Numbered from the stretch's first letter, positions 9,239 to 18,607 are shown. The stretch: 64,000 nucleotides of DNA from Betaproteobacteria bacterium (GCA_016194905.1 JACQAP010000008.1:350104-414103), one strand, 5' to 3'. Notes: generated from the letters alone by a model not told the origin. Numbers and translations: made by a program.

Positions 9239-10960
9239 TTGGACTTTTCCAATCACGCCATCCTGATCGGCGCCGTAATGGTGCTGCTGAGCATCCTCGC
9301 CAGCACGCTTTCGGCGCGCACCGGTGCACCGCTCCTGTTCGTATTTCTCGGCATCGGCATGCTGGCCGGCGAGGATGGGCCGGGGCACATCCGCTTCGGC
9401 GACTATCAGGTCGCCTACCTGGTCGGCACCATGGCGCTGGCCGTCATCCTGTTCGACGGCGGCATGCGCACCCGCTACGAAACCTTCCGCGTCGGTTTGT
9501 GGCCGGCGGTGTCGCTCGCCACGGTGGGCGTGGTGCTGACGACGGCGATCGTGGGCTATGGCGCCTCCCGCATTCTCGGGCTCGGATTGATGGAAGGCAT
9601 GTTGATCGGTGCCATCATCGGCTCGACCGATGCGGCGGCGGTGTTTTCGCTGTTGCACGCGGCGGGCATGCGGCTCAAGCAGCGGGTCGGCGCCACGCTC
9701 GAAATCGAGTCGGGCTGCAACGATCCGATGGCCGTGTTCCTGACCTTGTCGCTGATCCATATCGTCGGAGCCGATCAGCACGCACCCGGCTGGTCGCTGC
9801 TCTGGCACTTCGTCCAGCAGTTCGGGCTCGGCGCACTGACCGGAATCGGCGGCGGCAAGCTGCTGGTCTGGCTGCTCAATCGCGTGACGCTCGCGAGTGG
9901 ACTCTATCCGCTTCTGGCCATGGCAGGCGGGTTGGCAATCTACGCCGGCACGACGGTCCTGGACGGCAGCGGCTTCCTTGCGATCTATCTCGCCGGACTC
10001 GTTCTCGGCAACAGCCGCGTACACACCGCGGGGAACATCCTGCGCGTACACGACGGACTCGCCTGGCTGTCGCAGATCGCCCTGTTTCTGATGCTTGGGC
10101 TTCTGGTCTCGCCCGGCGCGCTGTTCGATATCGGTTTCGGCGCAATCGGGGTTGCGGCGGTGCTGATGTTCGTCGCGCGGCCGCTCGCGGTCGGGGTATC
10201 GCTGCTTCCGTTCAGATTTCCGCTGCGCGAGCAGGTGTTCATCTCGTGGACCGGTTTGCGCGGCGCGGTGCCGATTGTGCTGGCGCTGTTTCCGGTCCTG
10301 GCCGGCCTGCCGCTGTCGTCGATCTATTTCAATGTCGCGTTCTTCGTGGTGCTGGCGTCGTTGCTGGTGCAAGGCTGGACCGTCGCACCGCTGGCGGACC
10401 TGTTGCGATTGAAGCTGCCGAAGGAGCATGCGCCTTACTATTCTGAGTACGTCGAAGTGCCGGGGAGGGCGGGGCTGCAATTGCTCGGCTATCGTGTGAA
10501 TGAGCTGAGCGCCGCAATCGGCCGGACAGTGATCCAGCTCGCGCTGCCCGCCGACGTCCGCGTGGTGGCCGCATTCCGTGACGGAAAATCACTCGAGTCC
10601 ATCAGCCGGCTGGAAGTCGCCGCGGGAGATCTGGTGTACGTGATCACGCCGAGCGAGCACTTGACCGTACTCGATCTGCTGTTCGTGCCGGCCGACGATC
10701 TGGAAGAATCCGAGCAGCAGCGATTCTTCGGCACGTTCACGCTGAACGGCGATGCGCCGCTGGGCGAAGTCGTAGAAATGTACGGCGGAGAGGTTCCGCA
10801 GGCGATCAGTTCCATGTCGCTCGCGCAGTACATCGACCGCCAGTTCCGCCGCCGCCCGGACGTGGGCGACTACGTGCGCTTCGGCAAGCTGAACCTGGTG
10901 GTGCGTGAGATGCGGGAAGGCCAGGTTTCCAAAGTCGGCATCATCGTCCGGGACAAATAA
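9239..10960 (+). CDS. K+/H+ antiporter of the CvrA/NhaP2 type (CPA1) with RCK_C domain
   Basis: 573 residues with a TTG start at 9239. The first 390 residues form about twelve membrane segments with CPA1 motifs: ILFDGGMRTRYETF, GAIIGSTDAAAVFSLL, and the conserved acidic ESGCNDPMAVFLTL region. The soluble C-terminus contains a TrkA-C/RCK_C domain (about residues 405-480) and a terminal part typical of CvrA. It would exchange cytoplasmic K+ or Na+ for protons in the inner membrane and so help in osmotic and pH control. It is monocistronic. Confidence 0.9.
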   Translation: MDFSNHAILIGAVMVLLSILASTLSARTGAPLLFVFLGIGMLAGEDGPGHIRFGDYQVAYLVGTMALAVILFDGGMRTRYETFRVGLWPAVSLATVGVVLTTAIVGYGASRILGLGLMEGMLIGAIIGSTDAAAVFSLLHAAGMRLKQRVGATLEIESGCNDPMAVFLTLSLIHIVGADQHAPGWSLLWHFVQQFGLGALTGIGGGKLLVWLLNRVTLASGLYPLLAMAGGLAIYAGTTVLDGSGFLAIYLAGLVLGNSRVHTAGNILRVHDGLAWLSQIALFLMLGLLVSPGALFDIGFGAIGVAAVLMFVARPLAVGVSLLPFRFPLREQVFISWTGLRGAVPIVLALFPVLAGLPLSSIYFNVAFFVVLASLLVQGWTVAPLADLLRLKLPKEHAPYYSEYVEVPGRAGLQLLGYRVNELSAAIGRTVIQLALPADVRVVAAFRDGKSLESISRLEVAAGDLVYVITPSEHLTVLDLLFVPADDLEESEQQRFFGTFTLNGDAPLGEVVEMYGGEVPQAISSMSLAQYIDRQFRRRPDVGDYVRFGKLNLVVREMREGQVSKVGIIVRDK

Positions 10961-10970
10961 AACCTGCCGA

Positions 10971-11288
10971 CTACAACGCATCCTCGGACAAAGCCATGAA
11001 CATCACGTTCTCCCGGCAGGCTTGCTCGATCGGGCGGCTGCCCACCATGCCCCGGGAGTAGGCAAACAGGATCACCTTGAGCAGCACCGCTGGCGGGTAA
11101 GCGGGGGCGCCGGTCTCATCGTTGCAGAAGCGCTCATCGAAGCTGGACAAGTCGAGCTCGTGATCGAGCAGGTGATGGAGCGCATGTTCGAAGGTGCCGG
11201 GGAGTAACTGCCGGGAAAGATCAACGGGAAGAAACTTGGGACTCGTATCAATCGTCTTGTTGCGGGCCATAGTAGTGTCATTTCCCAC
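10971..11288 (-). pseudogene. Truncated IS1182-family transposase (N-terminal fragment)
   Basis: 105 residues match only the N-terminal DUF772-type domain of IS1182-like transposases: IDTSPKFLPVDLSRQLLPGT, FEHALHHLLDHELDLS, AYPPAVLLKVILFAYSRG and GSRPIEQACRENVMFMALS. It then stops within a few codons, so the whole catalytic DDE part is missing. The cut lies ten bases behind the antiporter stop codon. It starts at GTG 11288 or ATG 11270. It is a dead insertion-sequence remnant. Confidence 0.85.
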
Positions 11289-11289
11289 A

Positions 11290-11544
11290 AAATCTCAATG
11301 TCCCAATCTTGCAGCACGCTCATGACAGGAGCAAGATCGCGGTAGACTTTTTCTACAGCCTCGTTAGCTGCAAGAACTCGGATGATTGATTCCTCGCAAG
11401 CATCTGTCTTTTTCTCGAAATTAAGCGCTGCCGAGCAGTTGCGTTTTCTAGTCCTGTTCGCATACCACCTTACAGTCGCAGCTCGTGATACATATGCGGC
11501 CCAAGAAGAAGGTCTTACCGATCCCCATCGCATGCAAACCGAAG
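11290..11544 (-). pseudogene. Gene remnant between two mobile elements
   Basis: The minus strand stays open and reads like a real protein fragment: ESIIRVLAANEAVEKVYRDL, then APVMSVLQDWDIEILWEM. It is bounded on one side by the IS1182 remnant and on the other, exactly at 11545, by the inverted repeat of the tyrosine-transposase element. No family was recognised. It may be the leftover of a gene broken by these insertions. Confidence 0.3.
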
Positions 11545-12532
11545 GGGTCAGGCCTATACATTATAGGCGCGATCGCGTAGAGTTCTGCGATGGCCCGTCC
11601 GTTACGCTTGGAATTTGCTGGCGCCTGCTATCACCTGACTGCGCGCGGCGATCGTCAGGAACCCATCTTCGAAGACGACGAAGACCGGCTGGTTTTCCTC
11701 GACCGGCTCGCCAAGGAAGTCCTCCAGCAAGGCTGGCGGCTCTACGCATTCTGCCTGATGGGCAACCACTACCATTTGTTGCTCGACACCCCTGAACCGA
11801 ATTTGGTCCAGGGCATGCGCAGGTTGAACGGGGTCTATACCCAAGCCTTCAATCGTCGCCACGGCCGGGTAGGCCATGTGTTGCAGGGGCGCTACAAGTC
11901 GATCCTGGTCGACCGGCAATCCTATTTGCTGGAGCTGTGCCGCTATGTGGTCCTCAATCCGGTGCGCGCCGGGATGGTGGCTACGGTGAAGGACTGGCAT
12001 TGGAGCAGTTATCTGCCGACGGCGGGGGCGATACCGTGTCCGCCCTGGCTCGCCGCCGAAGCCGTGCTCGACCTGTTTGGTCAAGGCGCGCCTGCCCGCA
12101 GAGCGTACGAGCGCTTTGTGGCGCAAGGTCTCAAGCAGCCCTCTCCCTGGGAGCAGCTCAAGGGGCAGATCTATCTGGGATCGGACGCTTTCCACGCCCG
12201 GATGCACAAGCGTTTGCCCGGGACCGCGCCGAAAGGCGTCTCGCGCCGCCAGCTCAACCCGAATCGCCCCGGCGCGCAGACGGTGCTCCGCGCGGTCGCC
12301 GACGCCTACGGCATCGCGCCGGCTGCGACGCTACAGCGCCAGAGCGGGCCTGCATTCAAGCAGGCGGTGTATCTGCTGCGCCGGCGGGCCAATCTGAGCC
12401 TGCGGGAAGTCGCGGCGATGGCCGGGTTGACCATTGGACGGATCGCGCAGATCCAGAGCGAGATCGAATCGCTGCCGGTTGATGAGACGCTGAATCAAAT
12501 CGTCGCGAAGCTATAATGTATAGGCCTGACCC
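11545..12532 (+). mobile_element. REP-associated tyrosine transposase element bounded by a perfect 22-bp inverted repeat
   Basis: The 22 bases at 11545-11566 (beginning GGGTCAGGCCTATAC, ending ATTATAG) reappear exactly inverted at 12511-12532. The right copy overlaps the stop codon of the transposase gene. GGGTCAGG-type ends are typical of sequences linked to this transposase class. The element contains one gene and nothing else. Confidence 0.85.
11590..12516 (+). CDS. REP-associated tyrosine transposase (Y1_Tnp family, RAYT)
   Basis: 308 residues. The N-terminal Y1 transposase domain starts RPLRLEFAGACYHLTARGDR. The metal-binding HUH pair is H60-Y-H62 in MGNHYHLLL, and the catalytic tyrosine is probably Y119 in LCRYVVLNPVRAG. 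The C-terminal third (about residues 225-308, VLRAVADAYGIAP...NLSLREVAAMAGLT) is a DnaA-C-like helix-turn-helix often fused to this class. Such enzymes cut and join single-stranded DNA at REP-type hairpins. All key residues are present, so it may be active. Confidence 0.9.
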   Translation: MARPLRLEFAGACYHLTARGDRQEPIFEDDEDRLVFLDRLAKEVLQQGWRLYAFCLMGNHYHLLLDTPEPNLVQGMRRLNGVYTQAFNRRHGRVGHVLQGRYKSILVDRQSYLLELCRYVVLNPVRAGMVATVKDWHWSSYLPTAGAIPCPPWLAAEAVLDLFGQGAPARRAYERFVAQGLKQPSPWEQLKGQIYLGSDAFHARMHKRLPGTAPKGVSRRQLNPNRPGAQTVLRAVADAYGIAPAATLQRQSGPAFKQAVYLLRRRANLSLREVAAMAGLTIGRIAQIQSEIESLPVDETLNQIVAKL

Positions 12533-12569
12533 TATTGCTCTATTGCTCCCTCGCCGCTGTCTCGGGCGC

Positions 12570-12588
12570 GTTATGCGGGACGTTATGC
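12570..12588 (+). other. Two GTTATGC motifs resembling integron attC R' sites
   Basis: GTTATGC occurs at 12570-12576 and again at 12582-12588 in GCGTTATGCGGGACGTTATG. This matches the 3' end of many attC sites. The reverse complement GCATAAC lies right behind hicB. The resemblance is suggestive only. Confidence 0.35.
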
Positions 12589-12640
12589 CGCAAAAAGGGA
12601 TCGGTCTGCCTAGATGCCGACACCTTGATATGCTGACTAA

Positions 12641-12829
12641 ATGAAGGTCAGTGAAATACTGCGAATGCTCAACGAGGATGGGTAGGTTCTCGTGGCAACA
12701 CGCGGCAGCCACCGTCAGTTCAAGCATTCTGTGAAACCCGGCCGTGTCACGGTCCCTGGCAAACCTGCCGACGACTTGGCACCCGGCACGTTAAACAGTA
12801 TTCTGAAACAGTCTGGTCTAAAGAAATGA
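12641..12829 (+). pseudogene. hicA: HicA-type mRNA interferase toxin, interrupted by an amber codon
   Basis: Reading from ATG 12641 gives MKVSEILRMLNEDG, then TAG at 12683-12685, then VLVATRGSHRQFKHSVKPG and onward to TGA at 12829. HicA toxins normally have tryptophan at this place (DGWVLV..RGSHHQF), so one G-to-A change of TGG explains the stop. The RNase histidine (H24 in RGSHRQF) and the C-terminal GTLNSILKQSGL are intact. A GTG at 12692 could restart a shortened protein. It precedes hicB by seven bases in toxin-antitoxin order. Confidence 0.85.
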
Positions 12830-12836
12830 GGGACTT

Positions 12837-13049
12837 ATGCGCTATGCGATCGTAATCGAAAAGGCCGAAGGCAATTTCTCAGCGTACGTTCCGGACCTGC
12901 CGGGGTGTGTAGCTACCGGCGCCAGCGTTGAGGAAGTCGAATCCAAAATTCGCGAAGCAATTGAGTTTCATCTTGAGGGTATGCGTGAAGATGGCACTCC
13001 CATTCCGCCACCCGCGAGCCGCGTCGAATACGTCGATATTGCAGCATAA
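12837..13049 (+). CDS. hicB: HicB-family antitoxin
   Basis: 70 residues with the HicB partial RNase H-like fold: MRYAIVIEKAEGNFSAYVPDLPGCVATG, EVESKIREAIEFHLEGMREDG and an IPPPASRVEYVDI tail. No C-terminal DNA-binding domain is present, as in the short HicB class. It would neutralise HicA. Since hicA carries a nonsense codon, hicB may now be a solitary antitoxin. The ATG at 12837 follows GAGGGACTT. Confidence 0.9.
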   Translation: MRYAIVIEKAEGNFSAYVPDLPGCVATGASVEEVESKIREAIEFHLEGMREDGTPIPPPASRVEYVDIAA

Positions 13050-13106
13050 CAACGCGTTCGAAACCGGACGCACAGAAGCTTCGCTTCTTCTCGCCGTTCA
13101 ACGCGG
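13044..13106 (+). repeat. attC-like imperfect palindrome behind hicB
   Basis: It starts with GCATAACAACGCGTT and ends with GTTCAACGCGG. CGCGTT at the start pairs with AACGCG at the end, and the centre AGAAGC-TTC-GCTTCT is a perfect hairpin. This is the layout of an integron attC folded strand, but the distal R' core is missing after 13106. It could also be an ordinary terminator-like palindrome. Confidence 0.35.
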
Positions 13107-13328
13107 GAATCGGTTGCAGTCGACTATCCCGCATCTGTTGTGAGCCTCTGAGGGCTCGTGCCGACATGGAATCTGCGCACGGGTAGCCACACGCTCAGAG
13201 CGATCAAGCCTCGATCAGCAGAGTTATCGGCTTTGTCCCGTGCCGGTCCGACCGTCGTTGCCATGATGGACGCGGTTTGCCTTACGCAAGCCGTGGAAAG
13301 GTTTCCTGCCTGTTCTCTGGCGGCCACG

Positions 13329-16238
13329 CTAAGCCTCATCGCGGCTGAGCGGCGGGCAGGAACAGAACAGGTTGCGGTCGCCCCAGACGTTGTCCACCCT
13401 GCCCACGGGTGACCAGTATTTGGTCTTGCGCAACGCCGCCATCGGATAGGCGGCTTCTTCGCGCGAGTAGGCATGCGGCCAATCGCTCTTGAGCAAGGCT
13501 TCCGCCGTGTGCGGTGCGTTCTTCAGCGGGTTGTCGGCCTGCGGCCATTGGCCGGCCTCGACCTTGGCGATTTCGGCGCGGATGGCAATCATGGCGTCGC
13601 AAAAACGGTCCAGCTCCTCCAGCGATTCGCTCTCGGTGGGTTCGACCATCAGCGTGCCGGCCACCGGGAAGCTCAGTGTCGGCGCGTGGAAGCCGTAGTC
13701 GATCAGGCGTTTGGCCACGTCTTCGGCGCTGATGCCGTGGGCCCCGCCGGTGTTGTCCTTCAAGGGACGCAGATCGAGGATGCACTCGTGCGCCACGCCG
13801 CCGCCCTTGATGCCGGCGATGTTGCCGCTGTAGTGCACCTCGTAGTGGTCAGCCAGACGCGCGGCGATGTAGTTCGCCGACAGGATCGCGGTCTCGGTGG
13901 CCGCCCGTAATCCCTCGGCGCCCATCATGCGCATGTACATCCAACTGATCGGCAGCACTGCGGCGTTGCCGAGCGGGGCGGCGCTGACGGCGCCCACCTG
14001 CTTGTCAGTGCCCGGGCCGGCGCTGCGATGTGCCGGCAGGAAAGGCACCAGGTCCGCCACCACGCACACCGGGCCGACACCCGGGCCGCCGCCGCCGTGC
14101 GGAATGCAGAAGGTCTTGTGCAAATTGAGGTGGCTCACATCGCCGCCGAACTCGCCGGGTGCCGCCAATCCCACCAGCGCGTTTAGGTTCGCGCCATCGA
14201 CATAGACACGGCCGCCATGGCGGTGGACCAACGCGCACAGTTCCTTCACATGCGTGTCGAACACGCCATAGGTAGATGGGTAGGTGATCATCACTGCGCC
14301 GAGCCGCTCACTGTGCTGCTCGCACTTGGCCTTCAGGTCCGCCAGATCGACGTTGCCCTCGGCATCGCACTTCGTTACCACCACCTGCATGCCCGCCATG
14401 TGTGCACTTGCCGGGTTGGTGCCATGCGCCGACTCCGGAATCAGGCAGATGTTGCGTTGTCCTTCACCACGCGCCTCGTGGCAGGCCTTGATGATCAGCA
14501 GGCCGGCGTATTCACCTTGCGAGCCGGCGTTGGGTTGCAGGCTGACGCCACTGTAGCCGGTGGCCTGGCACAGCCAGGCTTCGAGCTGCTCGCGCAGCGT
14601 GTCGTAGCCGGCCAGTTGGTCGCGCGGCGCGAAGGGGTGCAGGTTGGCGAACTCCGGCCAGGTCATCGGAATCATCTCGCTGGTGGCGTTGAGCTTCATC
14701 GTGCACGAGCCCAACGGGATCATCGTGCGGTCCAGCGCCAGGTCCTTGTCGGCCAGGCTGCGGATGTAGCGCAGCATGTCGGTCTCGCTGTGGTGGCGGT
14801 TGAACACCGGGTGCGTGAGGAAGGCGCTGGTGCGCGCCAGCGACGGCGGGATCAGCGAGGCAATGCCTTTTTCGAACCGGTCGAAACCGGGCAAGGTCTG
14901 GTGACCGGCAAACAGCGTCCACAGCGCCGAGATGTCCTCGCGCGTCGTCGTCTCGTCGAGCGTGATGCCCACGCTCGTCGCCGAATCGCGGCGCAGGTTG
15001 TAGCCCGCATCGCGCGCCGCCTGCATCACGGCGTCAGTGTTGGCGCCGGTGTCGATTTGCACCGTGTCGAAGGCGCTGGAATTCAGCAGCGTGCAGCCGA
15101 GCTGCCACAAGCCCGACGCCAGCACTGCCGCGTAGCCGGCCACGCGGCGTGCGATTCGCTTCAGGCCTTCGGGGCCGTGATAGACCGCGTACATGCTGGC
15201 CACCACCGCGGGAAGCACTTGTGCCGTGCAGATGTTGCTGGTGGCTTTCTCGCGGCGGATGTGCTGCTCGCGCGTCTGCAGCGCCAGGCGGTAGGCCGGC
15301 GCACCATGCACGTCGACGCTCACGCCCACGAGCCGGCCCGGCATGGAGCGCTTGAACTCGTCCCTGGTGGCCAGGTAGGCCGCATGCGGCCCGCCGTTGC
15401 CCATGGGCATGCCGAAACGCTGCGCGTTACCCACTGCGATGTCCGCGCCCATTTCGCCGGGTGAGGTGATCAGCGTCAGCGCCAGCAGATCGGCGGCGAC
15501 GATGACCATGCCACCGCGCGCATGCACCGCGTCGCTGATCGGCTTCAGGTCGCGCACCACGCCATTGACACCGGGGTATTGCAGCAGCACCGCGAATGCC
15601 TCGGTGTCGCCTGCAGCGCCGGCGGCGCCCGTGACCACCGAAATACCCAGCGGCCTGGCGCGGGTCCGCACCACTTCCAGCGTTTGCGGCAGCACATCGT
15701 CGGCAACGAAGAAGGTCGTCGATTTGCTCTTGCCCACCCGCATCGCCAGCGTCATGGCTTCGGCGGCCGCCGTGGCCTCGTCGAGCATCGACGCGCCGGC
15801 GATGGCCATGCCGGTCAGGTCGCACACCATGGTCTGGAAGTTGACCAGCGCTTCCATGCGGCCCTGGGAAATCTCCGCCTGATAAGGCGTGTAGGCGGTG
15901 TACCACGCCGGGTTTTCGAGCACGTTGCGCAAGATGACAGCGGGCGTGTGCGTGCCGTGGTACCCCTGACCGATACAGCTTCTGAGCACCTTGTTCTGCG
16001 CGGCGATGCGTTTCAATTCGGCCAACGCCCGCGCCTCGGACAGCACTGCCGGCAACGCCATGGGCCGGCTGCGCGCAATGCCGCGGGGGACGATGGCCTC
16101 GATCAGCGCGCGCCTCGATGCGGCGCCGATGACCGACAGCATGTGGCGTTCACCGTCTGACTGAACGCCGATGTGGCGGGCAATGAATTCGGCGGCGTTT
16201 TCAAGCTCGAAGAGCGGCTTTTGGGCGGGCATCGACAT
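13329..16238 (-). CDS. gcvP: Glycine dehydrogenase (aminomethyl-transferring), P protein
   Basis: About 969 residues from the ATG at 16238, which has GGGAAG upstream. A GTG at 16280 overlapping the gcvH stop is an alternative start. The P protein decarboxylates glycine and passes the aminomethyl group to lipoyl-H protein. Both halves of the long homodimeric form are present. The pyridoxal-phosphate lysine lies in [17 protein letters not shown], and the N-terminal half shows [20 protein letters not shown]. It is last in the operon gcvT-gcvH-gcvP. Confidence 0.97.
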   Translation of the reverse strand: MSMPAQKPLFELENAAEFIARHIGVQSDGERHMLSVIGAASRRALIEAIVPRGIARSRPMALPAVLSEARALAELKRIAAQNKVLRSCIGQGYHGTHTPAVILRNVLENPAWYTAYTPYQAEISQGRMEALVNFQTMVCDLTGMAIAGASMLDEATAAAEAMTLAMRVGKSKSTTFFVADDVLPQTLEVVRTRARPLGISVVTGAAGAAGDTEAFAVLLQYPGVNGVVRDLKPISDAVHARGGMVIVAADLLALTLITSPGEMGADIAVGNAQRFGMPMGNGGPHAAYLATRDEFKRSMPGRLVGVSVDVHGAPAYRLALQTREQHIRREKATSNICTAQVLPAVVASMYAVYHGPEGLKRIARRVAGYAAVLASGLWQLGCTLLNSSAFDTVQIDTGANTDAVMQAARDAGYNLRRDSATSVGITLDETTTREDISALWTLFAGHQTLPGFDRFEKGIASLIPPSLARTSAFLTHPVFNRHHSETDMLRYIRSLADKDLALDRTMIPLGSCTMKLNATSEMIPMTWPEFANLHPFAPRDQLAGYDTLREQLEAWLCQATGYSGVSLQPNAGSQGEYAGLLIIKACHEARGEGQRNICLIPESAHGTNPASAHMAGMQVVVTKCDAEGNVDLADLKAKCEQHSERLGAVMITYPSTYGVFDTHVKELCALVHRHGGRVYVDGANLNALVGLAAPGEFGGDVSHLNLHKTFCIPHGGGGPGVGPVCVVADLVPFLPAHRSAGPGTDKQVGAVSAAPLGNAAVLPISWMYMRMMGAEGLRAATETAILSANYIAARLADHYEVHYSGNIAGIKGGGVAHECILDLRPLKDNTGGAHGISAEDVAKRLIDYGFHAPTLSFPVAGTLMVEPTESESLEELDRFCDAMIAIRAEIAKVEAGQWPQADNPLKNAPHTAEALLKSDWPHAYSREEAAYPMAALRKTKYWSPVGRVDNVWGDRNLFCSCPPLSRDEA

Positions 16239-16276
16239 GGGCGCTTCCCGCAGTGGAACTTCTCGACGAGGCGTGG

Positions 16277-16651
16277 TCACGCGTTTTTCACGAGCAGGTC
16301 ATAGGCTGGCCCGTCCATCAGTTGTTCGAACTCGCCCATGTCGGCCACATGAACCTTGAAGAACCAGCCGTGACCCATTGGATCGGTGTTGGCCAGGGAC
16401 GGATCGGCGCGCAACGCTTCGTTGACCTCGACGACTTCGCCGCTCAGCGGCATGTACAGGTCCGAAGCCGCTTTCACCGACTCGACCACTCCGGCCACAT
16501 CGCCCTTCTTGAAGCGGCTGCCGATCGCCGGCAGATCGACGAACACCACATCGCCCAACGCGTCCTGCGCGTGGTGCGTGATGCCGACGGTGGCGGCCTC
16601 ATGGTCCTCGATGTTGATCCATTCGTGATCGGGCGTGTACTTCGTCGTCAT
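16277..16651 (-). CDS. gcvH: Glycine cleavage system H protein
   Basis: 124 residues, the standard length. It carries the lipoyl arm between the P, T and L proteins. The lipoylation lysine is K60 in [20 protein letters not shown]. The start follows a good GAGG-type site (16655-16665 on the minus strand). It lies between gcvT (74 bases upstream) and gcvP. Confidence 0.97.
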   Translation of the reverse strand: MTTKYTPDHEWINIEDHEAATVGITHHAQDALGDVVFVDLPAIGSRFKKGDVAGVVESVKAASDLYMPLSGEVVEVNEALRADPSLANTDPMGHGWFFKVHVADMGEFEQLMDGPAYDLLVKNA

Positions 16652-16725
16652 GGGTTCTCCTCAGGTTGTCGAATGTCCTTGGCCGCTTCGGCAATGACAA
16701 GCGAGAGTGATGGTGGATGGCGCCG

Positions 16726-17844
16726 TCAGCCGCGGAAATAGCGGTGAGGTGTAAAGGGCATGGCGCTGACACGCATGGGCTGGTTCTTGCCGCGCACTTG
16801 CGCGTACACCTCGTGGTTGGGCAAGGCGTGGTTGGCGGCGAGGTAGGCCATCGCGATCGGGTGGTTGACAGTGGGCGCCAGCGTGCCGCTGGTCACGTGG
16901 CCGAGCCTATGGCCCTGCGCATCGACGATCAACGCACCTTCACGCACCGGCACACGCTCCAGCCCGACCATTCCGACGCGCTTGGTGCTGACACCAAGCG
17001 CCAACTGCCCGTCGATCACGTTCGCACCGGGGTAACCGCCGGCGCGCGCACCCCCCGCGCGGCGCACTTTCTGGATGGCCCAGGTCAGGCCCGCTTCCAC
17101 CGGCGTTGTGACGTTGTTGATGTCGTGCCCGTACAGGCACAACCCGGCTTCGAGGCGCAACGTATCGCGCGCGCCCAAGCCGGCCGGCTGGACCTCGGTC
17201 GACGCGAGCAGCGCGCGCGCCAGCGCCTCGGCTTGAGAGGCAGGCACTGAAATCTCGAAGCCGTCTTCACCGGTGTAGCCGGACCGGGCGACAAAACAAT
17301 CCGTGCCCGCCAGCGTGGCGCTCATGCCGGTCATGAAGGTAAGTTTTGCCAGCGCCGGGTTGAGCCGCGACAACGCAGTGACCGCCCTGGGCCCTTGCAA
17401 GGCCAGCAACGCCCGGTCGGGCAGGGGCTGCACCGTGCAGCGATGGCCGATGTGCGTCACCAGGTGCTTGATGTCGGCGTCCTTGCAGGCCGCGTTGACG
17501 ATGACGAACAGGTCACCCTCGCGCCGCGTGATCATCAGATCGTCCAGGATCCCGCCGCTGGCGTTGGTGAAGAAACCGTAGCGCTGCTTGCCCACTGCCA
17601 GGTCGACCACATCCACCGGGACCAGTGACTCCAAGGCCTTTGCTGCGTTGTCACCCAGCAAGCGCAACTGCCCCATGTGCGACACATCGAACAGCGCCGC
17701 CGATGCGCGGCAATGCCGGTGTTCGGCCAGAATGCCCGCGGGGTAGCTCACCGGCATGTCGTAACCGGCGAACGGCACCATCTTCGCGCCCAGTTCAAGG
17801 TGTAAAGCATGCAGCGGGGTCTTTTGCAAAACGGTGGCGGACAT
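16726..17844 (-). CDS. gcvT: Glycine cleavage system aminomethyltransferase, T protein
   Basis: 372 residues from the ATG at 17844, where homologues begin (MSATVLQKTPLHALHLELGA). An in-frame start at 17895 would lie almost against the riboswitch and is less likely. T protein moves the methylene group from lipoyl-H to tetrahydrofolate. Conserved segments include FDVSHMGQ, RSGYTGEDGFEISVP (folate site) and LRLEAGLCLYGHDI. It is the first gene of the operon and follows a tandem glycine riboswitch. Confidence 0.97.
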   Translation of the reverse strand: MSATVLQKTPLHALHLELGAKMVPFAGYDMPVSYPAGILAEHRHCRASAALFDVSHMGQLRLLGDNAAKALESLVPVDVVDLAVGKQRYGFFTNASGGILDDLMITRREGDLFVIVNAACKDADIKHLVTHIGHRCTVQPLPDRALLALQGPRAVTALSRLNPALAKLTFMTGMSATLAGTDCFVARSGYTGEDGFEISVPASQAEALARALLASTEVQPAGLGARDTLRLEAGLCLYGHDINNVTTPVEAGLTWAIQKVRRAGGARAGGYPGANVIDGQLALGVSTKRVGMVGLERVPVREGALIVDAQGHRLGHVTSGTLAPTVNHPIAMAYLAANHALPNHEVYAQVRGKNQPMRVSAMPFTPHRYFRG

Positions 17845-17902
17845 GGCTCCAGCGCTGGCGAGGGCAGTCTTCGAACCAGTGCGGCCCAGCCGCACCGGGG
17901 AT

Positions 17903-18113
17903 GCCCTCTCTGTCCGCTTTACCTGAGAGATTGGCGGCCTGCGTTCGACGGCGGGCCGCTTGCCCCTTCGGTGGGCCCACTCGATGCGGGCCTCTCTCCA
18001 GCGAGGAACGCTTCGACGGAAGCGTTTGTCAGTCCTTTAGCCTGAGCGTTCGTGCTCCCGCTACCAGCGGGCGCTGCGCCTTCGGCGGCTTCACGTGGAA
18101 GCGCTCTCCTGAC
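17903..18113 (-). promoter_or_regulatory. Tandem glycine riboswitch upstream of gcvT
   Basis: Read on the minus strand, two gcvT-type aptamers follow each other. The first (about 18113 to 18028) runs from TCAGGAGAGCGCTTCC through GCCGCCGAAGGCGCAG to CGCTCAGGCTAAAGGACTGA. The second (about 18004 to 17903) runs from CTGGAGAGAGGCCCGC through CACCGAAGGGGCAAGC to CTCTCAGGTAAAGCGGACAG. GGAGAG, CCGAAGG and CTCAGG-AAAGGAC are the class hallmarks. Glycine binding normally turns the gcv operon on. Confidence 0.95.
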
Positions 18114-18607
18114 GGCGTCAAGTGTAGCAGCGACCGATGCCTTGCGTCGAGACGGTGGGTACAGGGAAAACAAACGCCGCTTTTTGCCGGGCGGGGCTGT
18201 ATCGACCGCATGGTGAGCGGTCAATCGCACGGGTCTTTGCCGAGCACAGGCGGTTTCGCGGGGATACTTCGCGCCAACCATCGGCTGGAGGTGGCTGATC
18301 TCCACCCCTTTTACCCGCTCGCGCGAGTGCAAGATTGCGCAGTTCACGCCTGTGGCGAATCAGGCATTTCGCGATGCAGGGCTTCAATCCCTGTCATTGG
18401 CGGGAATGCCGATTGATTCTCACGTTATCCGGTTGAGTCACCGCATCGCCGCGGTGTTTTTGTCAGAGCTGCGCGAATCGCGCGCGGGGCAAGGCGCCGG
18501 GAAAATGATCAGTGCGGTGGATCGATCCCCGCGTGGATAACGATCCTGTCGATGGCGTCTTGGAGTGCTTCCATCTCGATCATAGGTTGTGCTCCCTTGG
18601 TGCCAGA
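18114..18607. other. Non-coding stretch upstream of the gcv riboswitch
   Basis: No convincing gene, RNA or repeat was seen. The gcv promoter should lie close to 18114 on the minus strand. Short open frames on both strands lack a ribosome-binding site and protein-like composition. Confidence 0.5.

Noticed and set aside
9029..10480. Long open frame antisense to the K+/H+ antiporter
   Set aside because: Low-complexity R/Q/H-rich translation opposite a membrane protein gene, typical of a shadow frame.
12837..13049. A functional HicAB system
   Set aside because: The toxin frame contains an in-frame amber codon, so the pair is reported as a broken toxin with an intact antitoxin.
14217..15464. Long plus-strand frame inside gcvP
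   Set aside because: gcvP is unambiguous on the minus strand over the whole interval. The frame has no recognisable domain.
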